From JANLTP01 sp031363055 (GTDB lineage: Bacteria; Pseudomonadota; Gammaproteobacteria; Burkholderiales; Burkholderiaceae_E): a stretch of 25,800 nt of DNA. Made by a program: the position numbers and the translations under genes. The notes below the pieces were generated by a model. It ran no database searches and was not told the origin of the DNA. It was given only the letters and a program-made list of their open reading frames with translations. Positions 18,419-24,200 of the stretch are shown in pieces; position 1 is the first letter of the stretch; every line of letters begins with the position of its first letter. The stretch spans positions 1 through 25,800 of the forward strand of contig JANLTP010000013.1 of assembly GCA_031363055.1 (NCBI GenBank). The letters are read 5' to 3'.

Positions 18419-18571
18419 GAAAATGCTCCTTGGTATGCTGCAAAAGTGATCTGAAAGCACTCGTGTCGTTGGCTGTGCGACGAGTGCTGTGTCATTGTGC
18501 GCACGTCCCGTCACGGACCCAATACGTGTTCTCCCGTAGCTCGCCGTGGCCAACGTGGCGGCCGCAATCGT

Positions 18572-18961
18572 CTAGTGGGGCGGCAAGACCTCGTGCAGAC
18601 AGAGCATGTTGCCCTCCGGATCGCTGAACCACGCCGCCTTTTCGGCGCCGAGCAGACACACGTGCCCGATCGACTTGAGCCCAGGCAGGTCGTAGTCATG
18701 GAAGTGCACACCGCGCGCCTCGAGGTCGCGGATTTCGGCCACGATGTCATCGACTCGAAATGAGATCGCGGTGTGCTCGGCCTTGGTGCCTTCGGGCTTC
18801 AGGAACAGCGCAATCACCGCCCCGCCATTGCAGCGAAGCAAAAACGTGCCGTCCGGCTGCAGGCCGTGCGCATCGAGTCCGAGTTGCTGCGTGTAGAACG
18901 CGCGCGCACGTTCGAGGCTTTTCACCGGGATGATTGTTGTCATCGGCGCCTGGGTCAGCAC
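18572..18961 (-). CDS. VOC-fold (glyoxalase/bleomycin-resistance type) protein
   Basis: 129 residues from GTG (complement 18959-18961), preferred over the internal ATG at 18943 because GGAGG lies 7 bases upstream of the GTG. The pattern is a standard two-module VOC protein: IIPVKSLERARAFYTQQLGL at the start, TAISFRVDDIVAEIRDLEARG in the middle and AAWFSDPEGNMLCLHE at the end. VOC proteins bind a metal and catalyse isomerisation, epoxide opening or dioxygenation, or sequester drugs; the substrate is not predictable. The gene lies 85 bp downstream of the tetR gene on the same strand and may be a target of that regulator. Confidence 0.82.
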   Translation of the reverse strand: MLTQAPMTTIIPVKSLERARAFYTQQLGLDAHGLQPDGTFLLRCNGGAVIALFLKPEGTKAEHTAISFRVDDIVAEIRDLEARGVHFHDYDLPGLKSIGHVCLLGAEKAAWFSDPEGNMLCLHEVLPPH

Positions 18962-19046
18962 GTCGCGCCTCCATATCGGATTTACTGGGCGATGAACGGT
19001 ACGATGCCTTTCTAACCCTGCCGCCGACGCACCGGAATGCGTAATG

Positions 19047-19730
19047 CTACGAATTCGAACCTTCCGTCGCGCGGCTCGGCCGGTGACCGGGTGCAGCCAT
19101 TCGTCGGCGACGGACTCCCGCCGTGTTGCGGCGCGCTGCCGGACACAACTCGGCGAGCAGTCGAGTCGCGGCATGCTGGAAGCGTTCCACTTCGCCATAC
19201 GAGCGCGCGATCATCATCGAACCCTCGAGCGAGCCTACCAGCACGCGGGCGACCTCGCGAGCATCGCCCTCGACCTTCAGGTTGCCCGAGGCGCGGCCCG
19301 CTTCGATCACCCTGACCAGCCAGCGCTCGTTTTCGTCAAAGAAGTGATTCATCGCCTGCTGCATCGGCTTGGGCAGGGTCGGGTATTCGGCGGCGAGCAT
19401 GCCGCACAGGCACATGCGGCCGTTCCGGAGCACGTCAGCGTAGATGCGTACATAGGAATCGAGCTTTTCGCACGAGTGGGAATTGCTCGCATCGATCGCG
19501 GCGAGCGCTGCGAGAAACCCCTTCTCGTAACGTTCGATCAACTGTATGCCGAGATCGCCTTTGGTCGGGAAGTGGTAGTGCAGACTCGCCTTGGTGAGCT
19601 TGATTTCAGCGGCGACGTCGGCGTAACTGAAGCCGTTGAACCCACACGTCTGAACGAGGCGCTCGGCGATATCGAGGATTCGCTGGGCGGTTTCGATGAT
19701 GGGTACGGCACTACGCGTTTTGCTGGTCAT
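19047..19730 (-). CDS. TetR/AcrR-family transcriptional regulator
   Basis: 227 residues from ATG 19730. The N-terminal helix-turn-helix spans about residues 14-60: ILDIAERLVQTCGFNGFSYA, then DVAAEIKLTKASLHYHFPTK, the classic TetR recognition helix pattern. The ligand-binding C-terminal half contains MCLCGMLAAEY. The last 25 or so residues are rich in Arg and may lie beyond the fold. It is divergent from the luxR-type gene at 19841, with direct repeats in the 110-bp gap that are good candidates for its operator. The VOC protein gene lies just downstream on the same strand. Confidence 0.88.
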   Translation of the reverse strand: MTSKTRSAVPIIETAQRILDIAERLVQTCGFNGFSYADVAAEIKLTKASLHYHFPTKGDLGIQLIERYEKGFLAALAAIDASNSHSCEKLDSYVRIYADVLRNGRMCLCGMLAAEYPTLPKPMQQAMNHFFDENERWLVRVIEAGRASGNLKVEGDAREVARVLVGSLEGSMMIARSYGEVERFQHAATRLLAELCPAARRNTAGVRRRRMAAPGHRPSRATEGSNS

Positions 19731-19747
19731 GGGTGCACTATTGCATA

Positions 19748-19787
19748 TTACCTACTAGTTGACAAGATACCTATCAGTTGGTAAGTT
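19748..19787. promoter_or_regulatory. Direct repeats over a divergent promoter, candidate TetR operator
   Basis: Two imperfect 19-bp repeats lie head to tail at 19748-19766 and 19767-19785, sharing TACCTA-nn-AGTTG-nn-AAG. The outer ends also form a dyad, TTACC (19748-19752) and GGTAA (19780-19784). A consensus -35 TTGACA (19759-19764) with a 17-base spacer to TAAGTT (19782-19787) points at the luxR-type gene and is fully covered by the repeats. Binding here by the TetR protein would repress luxR and probably tetR itself. Confidence 0.6.
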
Positions 19788-19840
19788 ATTGGTGAGTTAA
19801 GTCACCGTTGTTTACCGACTTTGCCAAAAGGGGAACCGCC

Positions 19841-20755
19841 ATGGACAGCAGCCTTTCGGAACACGATTTGCGGAGTGCGATCGGCACGCTCCAGGAGATC
19901 GCCGAGGCTACCCATAGTGGAGAAGACTTCGCGAAGCACGGCATCGAATTGCTTCCGCAGTTGGTCGCATCGGATCTCACCACGCTGTCTGTGTGCGATC
20001 TGAATTCCGGGCATCGCAGCGTCCTCTGCAACCCGGCCGTGGCCATGGGTCGGCGTGAGATCGAAGTTTTCGATCGCTACTTCTACGACCATCCGCTGGT
20101 GCGCGCACACGGTCGCAATCGCAGCGCGGTCACGACGCGCGTCAGCGACATCGACTCGGACGAAAAATTCCAGGCGTCGCCACTGTTCAACGACTACTAT
20201 CGGCCGATCGACCTGCATCATGTGATGGCGGTGCCGCTGCACGTGGATGATCACTTCCTGGTGGGAATCGTCTTGAATCGGCGTCGGCGCGGGTTCAGCG
20301 ATCGTGATCGCGACGTGCTCGAGTTGATCCGGCCGCACCTCGCGAATCTATATCGACTCGGGGTGGCAATCGATTGCGCCGGTCCGGCGCCCGCGCATTT
20401 CGACAAGGCAACGCAGTTCGCGGCGGCAAATTTGACGGCGCGCGAGCGCGAGGTGCTCGATTGGCTCGCCGCCGGCAAGACCAACCGCGATATCGCAGCT
20501 ATTCTCGGCGCCAAGCCTCGCACCGTCGAAAAACATCTCGAGCACATCTACGTGAAGCTCGGTGTGGAAACGCGCACCGCTGCAGTGATGCGAACGCGCG
20601 ACCTGCCGGCGTCTCGGTGGCCGGTCCCGTTGCCCGACCAGCGATTCTCTGCTCAGTGCGATATCCGCGGAACCCACGTCGCCAACGGCGGAAACACGAT
20701 GATCATGAGAATCAGCAACAGCGAACACGCGATGAACGGCAGCGCTGCCTTGTAA
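19841..20755 (+). CDS. LuxR-type transcriptional regulator
   Basis: 304 residues from ATG 19841, preceded by AGGGG 7 bases upstream (an in-frame TTG at 19808 is less likely). The C-terminal LuxR/FixJ helix-turn-helix is clear from about residue 198: LTAREREVLDWLAAGKTNRD, IAAILGAKPRTVEKHLEHIY, VKLGVETRTAA. The N-terminal 190 residues look like a GAF-like sensor, with no phosphoacceptor motif seen. The last 40 or so residues have no family resemblance and are read antisense to the end of the dctM relic, so the gene has probably run on past its original stop. Its promoter region is shared with the divergent tetR gene. Confidence 0.82.
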   Translation: MDSSLSEHDLRSAIGTLQEIAEATHSGEDFAKHGIELLPQLVASDLTTLSVCDLNSGHRSVLCNPAVAMGRREIEVFDRYFYDHPLVRAHGRNRSAVTTRVSDIDSDEKFQASPLFNDYYRPIDLHHVMAVPLHVDDHFLVGIVLNRRRRGFSDRDRDVLELIRPHLANLYRLGVAIDCAGPAPAHFDKATQFAAANLTAREREVLDWLAAGKTNRDIAAILGAKPRTVEKHLEHIYVKLGVETRTAAVMRTRDLPASRWPVPLPDQRFSAQCDIRGTHVANGGNTMIMRISNSEHAMNGSAAL

Positions 20756-21205
20756 ACGTCGACCATGGTCGTGCCCGGCGGCGCCACGCCCTTCATGACG
20801 AACAGCAGCAGGCCGAACGGTGGCGTGGTGTAGCCGATCTCGAGCGCCAGCAACATGATGAGCCCGAACCAGGTGAGATCGAAGCCGAGCGTTTAGGCGA
20901 GCGGAAAGAAGATCGGCGCGGTGAGCAGCATCATCGAGAGCTGATCCATGAAACAGCCGAGGAAAAAGATGATGCCGAGCATCACCCACAACAGTTCGGA
21001 GGGCGTCATATCGAAACTCAGGAAAAATTTGATCAGACCCGAGGACGCTCCCGTGAAGGCGAGCAATTGGGCGAACGTGGCCGAGCCGAAGATGATCAGG
21101 AACGACATGATCGTAACTCGCAAGGCGCCTTCGACCGACTTGCGAAATCCGCTCCAGGTCAAGGTCCGGTAGAACGCGGCGAGCACTATCACCGACAGTG
21201 CACCA
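20653..21205 (-). pseudogene. dctM: TRAP transporter large permease (DctM-like) fragment
   Basis: The minus-strand frame reads GGALSVIVLAAFYRTLTWSG, LIIFGSATFAQLLAFTG, GCFMDQLSMMLLTAPIFFPL, then TAA (complement 20893-20895), then in the same frame TLGFDLTWFG, LEIGYTTPPFGLLLFVMKGV and a final hydrophobic helix to the TGA at 20653. This is the C-terminal third of the membrane permease of a TRAP dicarboxylate/organic-acid transporter. The N-terminal two thirds are missing, replaced at about 21205 by IS91 copy B. No dctP or dctQ partner is present. Its 3' end overlaps the convergent luxR-type gene by 103 bp. Confidence 0.85.
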
Positions 21206-21508
21206 CCCATGCCGGCCTCGGCAGCGCAACCGGCTGCGGGCGAGGCCAAGGGTGCGTGCCGGCCAGCCCGGTCCAGTTGGGCGCGCCTGCTCAAACGCGT
21301 CTTTAGCTGCGACATAACTTGCAAGCAAGTTAGTCTTCGCTGAAACTAGCGTTTTGATCTCGACCTTGCGCACTGCCCGAACTGCGGCGGCGAGCTGAAG
21401 ATCATCGCGGCGATTCTGCAGACGCCAGTCATTGAGAAGATCCTCACGCACCTGGGCCTGGAGGCGCGCGCACCGTCGCGCGGGCGAATGCCGCTGTACT
21501 TGGCCTGA
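21203..21508 (+). pseudogene. IS91-family transposase remnant, copy B (C-terminal part)
   Basis: The frame reads PMPASAAQPAAGEAKG, SSWARLLKRVF, then after a 48-nt interruption FDLDLAHCPNCGGELKIIAA, VIEKILTHLGLEARAP and a stop at 21506-21508. This is the conserved C-terminal end of IS91-type transposases, including the CPNCGG metal-binding-like block. The interruption (21305-21352) carries in-frame TGA and TAG. Bases 21203-21238 match copy A (15296-15331) with one mismatch, showing that both come from the same transposase linker. The left edge abuts the dctM fragment. Confidence 0.82.
21305..21352. other. 48-nt insertion with a small hairpin in IS91 copy B
   Basis: The 48 bases between codons for ...KRVF and DLDL keep the frame length but add stops at 21341-21343 (TGA) and 21347-21349 (TAG). 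A perfect stem AACTTGC / GCAAGTT (21316-21322 and 21325-21331, 2-base loop) lies inside. The origin is unknown; it could be a tiny miniature element or a repair scar. Confidence 0.55.
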
Positions 21509-21758
21509 TGTCAAGCGGATTCGATACCCTGAGAAGTTTCAGCGGCTCTGAGACCGGCTGCGTCCCAGTGTGCATCGGCTCGCTCAGCTCGCAAGGGGAC
21601 TTACGCTTTGAGCCCAAAACCCTTGCCAAGCGCGGCGTTTTGTCAATAATGACGCGAGTCGTTCACCGACAGACTCTCAATTCGGTGACATTGCCGGGTG
21701 CATCCGGGTGCATCCGGGTGCATCAAGCGCGAATACGACGTTTGAAATTCCTATCCTC
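21509..21758 (+). repeat. IS91-family element 3' terminal region, copy B
   Basis: The region downstream of the transposase stop. From ACCGGCTGCG (21553-21562) to CTATCCTC (ending 21758) it parallels copy A, with an additional internal stretch (about 21606-21670) missing there. Three tandem 10-bp GGGTGCATCC-type units lie at 21696-21725, against two in copy A. The shared end of the two copies defines the probable element boundary. Confidence 0.75.
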
Positions 21759-21833
21759 CGTTGAATGGCGATGACTGAAGCCCAGCGCAAAGGCGCCTGG
21801 CAATGGCTGAGTCCGCTCGCCGCCGACATTGAA

Positions 21834-22190
21834 CTATTCCTGACCCGGCGCAAACACCCGGACCCGATGCCCATCCGGGTCCGCAGCAACGCAGGTGTAG
21901 CCGAAGTCCATTCGCACCGGTGCCTGCAGCACGGGAATCCCAATCTTTATCCACTCGTGGTGGCGCTCATCGACAACGGAATCACTCACGACCGCAATCG
22001 CCATCTTGGATGCTCCGGGTTTCGACGTGGATGCGGGCTGCACGGTGTGCCGTGCCCATAACCCCAACATCAAGCCGCCATCGAGCGCGAACAGGGCGAA
22101 GGTCGGTGATGCCTCGATGGCCGGGCGACCGAGCAGCTTCGAATAGAACGCCGCACTGACAGTGAGGTCGTTGACGTGAAGCAGCAGAAT
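21834..22190 (-). pseudogene. VOC-fold protein fragment lacking a start codon
   Basis: An open minus-strand frame of 118 codons reads ILLLHVNDLTVSAAFYSKLL, then EASPTFALFALDGGLMLGLW, and ends RMDFGYTCVAADPDGHRVRV-FAPGQE with a TAG. It is a near full-length VOC/glyoxalase-like protein, unrelated in detail to the one at 18572. The first codon seen is ATT (22188-22190) and the codon before it is TAA, so the native start has been lost where the toxin-antitoxin promoter repeats begin. Translation from the internal ATG at 22073 would remove the first half-module. The 75 bases between copy B and this fragment show nothing recognisable. Confidence 0.75.
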
Positions 22191-22209
22191 TTAGCTAAAT
22201 TAGCTAAAA
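22191..22209 (+). promoter_or_regulatory. Tandem palindromic repeats and -10 box before the Phd-MNT gene
   Basis: Two identical 9-bp units TTAGCTAAA (22191-22199, 22200-22208) each contain the palindrome TTAGCTAA. TAAAAT (22204-22209) fits a -10 box 7 bases before the GTG start at 22217, which would make the transcript leaderless or nearly so. Such repeats over the promoter are typical operators for an autoregulating antitoxin. Confidence 0.6.
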
Positions 22210-22216
22210 TAGAGGC

Positions 22217-22738
22217 GTGAAAGTCATCAAAGCAACGGAAGCGAAGAATCGATTCGGCATGCTTCTCGAGTCATGCGCCGATTCGCCAGTTGCTGTCGAG
22301 CGCCACGGCCGAGTCGTGGCTTATGTCGTGGCCCCTAAGGACTTCAAACCAAGCGCGGAGTGGCTGTTCGACTCGATCGCGAGTCGCCTGCGCTCGCTCG
22401 GAGTTGTCTATGCAACCGTATTCGGATCGGTTGCCGGCGGCACGGCCGGCAACACAAGTGATATTGATGTGTCGGTCAGCATCGGCAAGCCATTGCGCTC
22501 AGGGCTCAGAATGAAATTGACTACGGAAATTGCCGGAGTATCCGGCCGTTCGGTAGATCTCATCGATCTCGAATCGACTGGTGGACTAATCTACTCGCGG
22601 GCCATGCAGGGCACCGAAATCGTCTGTGACCGGGTTACTACTCGACAACGGCTCATTGCAAAACTGATCCGTAGTGAGGATGACCGCCGCGTTTCTCGCA
22701 TCGCCTCTGCAGTCGCTCGACCTGGACTATTTGCATGA
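22217..22738 (+). CDS. Phd/YefM antitoxin domain fused to MNT nucleotidyltransferase domain
   Basis: 173 residues from GTG 22217. Residues 1-47 are a Phd/YefM DNA-binding antitoxin domain (MKVIKATEAKNRFGMLLESC, PVAVERHGRVVAYVVAP). Residues about 60-145 are a minimal nucleotidyltransferase domain with Gly70-Ser71 and Asp82-Ile-Asp84, the GS...DxD signature of MntA antitoxins. MntA normally neutralises the HEPN toxin HepT by adding AMP to a tyrosine. Here the fused Phd part could supply promoter binding. The downstream partner overlaps by ATGA but is truncated, so the antitoxin is probably an orphan now. Confidence 0.82.
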   Translation: MKVIKATEAKNRFGMLLESCADSPVAVERHGRVVAYVVAPKDFKPSAEWLFDSIASRLRSLGVVYATVFGSVAGGTAGNTSDIDVSVSIGKPLRSGLRMKLTTEIAGVSGRSVDLIDLESTGGLIYSRAMQGTEIVCDRVTTRQRLIAKLIRSEDDRRVSRIASAVARPGLFA

Positions 22739-22942
22739 CTCGGGTCCTGGATCGAGAAGATCGGGGTCATCAATGCGGCACTATGCGTGTCCTTAAAACG
22801 TGCGACTGGTTTTCGGAACATTTTGGCGCATGAGTATGCGGTAATCGACTGGATTCTGGTTATGCGCGTGATGCGCACCGATTTGAAGGATCTGAAAGTG
22901 TTCGGAAAGACGATCCTTGCGCATCTGGATTCGATCGGATAG
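22735..22942 (+). pseudogene. hepT: HepT-like HEPN toxin, truncated and out of frame
   Basis: ATG 22735 overlaps the antitoxin stop and begins MTRVLD, a plausible HepT start, but that frame stops after 33 codons. Another frame from about 22750 to TAG 22940-22942 reads GVINAALCVSLKRATGFRNI, LAHEYAVIDW and ends KTILAHLDSIG. It contains the HEPN RNase motif R-x4-H-x-Y as RNILAHEY (Arg codon 22814). A full HepT is about 135-140 residues; roughly 65 N-terminal residues are missing between the two parts. This reads as an internal deletion that also shifts the frame, inactivating the toxin. Confidence 0.78.
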
Positions 22943-22974
22943 AGGTCGGCCCGGGGCAATTCCCCGCAGAGCGC

Positions 22975-23118
22975 TTCCAAGTGCTGCGTTGCTGGCGAGC
23001 AACCTGATGAGTGTTCCGATTCCCGAAGCGATCGGGGCCTTCGTCGTGTGCGGCGCCTTGATTACCCTGGTAGGCGTCACCGGCTGGTTCGAGCGAGTCA
23101 TGAATCGGATTCCGCCGC
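22975..23118 (+). pseudogene. Fragment of a BenE-type benzoate/proton symporter
   Basis: The + strand frame reads ALLASNLMSVPIPEAIGAFV, VCGALITLVGVTGWFERVMNRIP, resembling a membrane segment of BenE-family transporters including the glycine-rich helix before a FER-MNRIP loop. Fewer than 50 codons remain of a protein of about 400. The surrounding sequence has no continuation on either side. The identification is by pattern memory and should be searched. Confidence 0.45.
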
Positions 23119-23238
23119 CGACAACAACGTGCCCCCTGCCAGATTGCATCGGCGCTGCACCTTCGGCGTCGCCAGAGCACGGTGTGCCGTCCCGGCGAAG
23201 TTAGCGTACAGCGCGGCATTGAGCGCGGTCACCAGATC
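23098..23238 (-). pseudogene. Possible C-terminal fragment of a LysE/RhtB-type exporter
   Basis: The minus-strand frame from about 23238 to TGA (complement 23098-23100) reads IDLVTALNAALYANFAG, RALATPKVQRRCNLAGGTLL. The pattern of a last helix, a basic loop and a glycine-rich end resembles LysE-family exporters, but similarity is weak and the fragment is under 50 codons. It abuts the BenE-like fragment tail. The remaining bases 23239-23431 before vapB show nothing I can assign. Confidence 0.25.
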
Positions 23239-23431
23239 AATACGCTTTCAACATGGGATTACCGATTCGACGATCGACGAAAAGTAGGGCACCGGTCCTT
23301 CTGACCTTCTTGTCGTTTGTCACAGCACATCTCCAAATGCTTTGCGTTCGCAAGGCCAAGGAAATGCGGCTTACCAAGTAAGAATTCGTGCGATACTCAC
23401 AGCGTTGAATTCGCTGTTGAGGAGCGCGTCC

Positions 23432-23698
23432 ATGGCCGCTACGACCCTGACGTCAAAAGGACAGATTGTCATTCCCGCAGCGATCCGGTCGAGGTATGGA
23501 TTGACTCCAGGCACACAGGTCGAATTCGTGGATGAGGGCGGTTTCATCCGACTGGTGGTGCGGCGTCAGCACTCGGTGTCCGACCCGGCAGCCGGCTACG
23601 GAATGATTAAAGTCGCCAAACGACGCGCTGGCAAACCTCGGCGCTTATCGGAATTCGATCCGGCGTCGCTGACGAAAGCCGGCAAGCCTCGAGCATGA
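23432..23698 (+). CDS. vapB: AbrB-type antitoxin (VapB-like)
   Basis: 88 residues from ATG 23432, with GAGGAG about 7 bases upstream; a longer in-frame start at 23342 adds non-coding-looking sequence. The N-terminal swapped-hairpin AbrB/SpoVT domain is clear: TTLTSKGQIVIPAAIRSRYG, LTPGTQVEFVDEGGFIRLVV. The C-terminal 40 residues are basic and would wrap the partner toxin. It overlaps the vapC start by ATGA, the standard arrangement, and probably represses its own promoter together with VapC. Confidence 0.88.
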   Translation: MAATTLTSKGQIVIPAAIRSRYGLTPGTQVEFVDEGGFIRLVVRRQHSVSDPAAGYGMIKVAKRRAGKPRRLSEFDPASLTKAGKPRA

Positions 23699-24111
23699 TC
23701 GCCGTCGACACCAACCTTCTGGCGCGCTTCTATTGCGATGACCCTCAAGACGTTGAGGCGGCACGCCAACGACCCATAGCGCGACGCATCCTGCTTGAAT
23801 CGCCGTCAGTCTTTGTTCCGTTGAGCGTCATTCTGGAATTCGAATGGGTCATGCGGGGCTTTTATGACCGCGACTCCGAGGACTTCTGCGCCGTCGCAGA
23901 GCACTTGATGGGGATGAGTCAGGTTACCGTCGAACGGTGGGAGATTGTCAGCGACGCGATTGTGTTGCATCGTCAGGGGCTCGATTTTGCCGACGCGCTA
24001 CACTGGGTGACCAGCAAACATTGCGATCAACTGGTCACTTTTGACGATCGCGGTTTTGCCCGAAAGTCTCGGCGGCTAGGCCTCGTGCCCGAAGTCAATT
24101 TGGCGCGTTAA
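23695..24111 (+). CDS. vapC: PIN-domain ribonuclease toxin (VapC-like)
   Basis: 138 residues from ATG 23695, overlapping the antitoxin stop. The PIN acidic residues are all in place: Asp5 (AVDTN), Glu48 (VILEFEWV), Asp100 (LDFADALH) and Asp117-Asp118 (TFDDRGF). VapC toxins are Mg-dependent endoribonucleases that cut tRNA or rRNA when free of antitoxin. Length and frame are normal, so this pair is predicted functional, unlike the neighbouring Phd-MNT/HepT remnant. Confidence 0.9.
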   Translation: MIAVDTNLLARFYCDDPQDVEAARQRPIARRILLESPSVFVPLSVILEFEWVMRGFYDRDSEDFCAVAEHLMGMSQVTVERWEIVSDAIVLHRQGLDFADALHWVTSKHCDQLVTFDDRGFARKSRRLGLVPEVNLAR

Positions 24112-24200
24112 CGCAGCGACCTGCCATCTGCCCGGTCAATGTTCAAGAAGTTAAGCTCGAAAAGTGTCACCAACTCGTTTCGAAACAAGCGGAGATAAAG

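Noticed and set aside
14918..20895. Stop-codon readthrough or an alternative genetic code explaining stops in the transposase, mutS and dctM
   Set aside because: Intact genes in the window use TGA, TAA and TAG as normal ends, and the genes with internal stops are also truncated, so decay is the simpler explanation.
15296..21238. 36-bp near-identical direct repeats as attachment sites of an integrated element
   Set aside because: Both repeats fall in the coding linker of the IS91 transposase, so they are explained as two copies of the same gene; no integrase is present.
20374..21306. 310-codon + strand frame over the luxR and dctM region
   Set aside because: It is highly charged and repetitive (Arg, Gln, Glu), out of frame with the LuxR helix-turn-helix and antisense to dctM transmembrane helices.
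22917..23204. 95-codon + strand frame as a complete small membrane protein
   Set aside because: Only its central part resembles a transporter segment; both ends look non-coding, so it is treated as a fragment.
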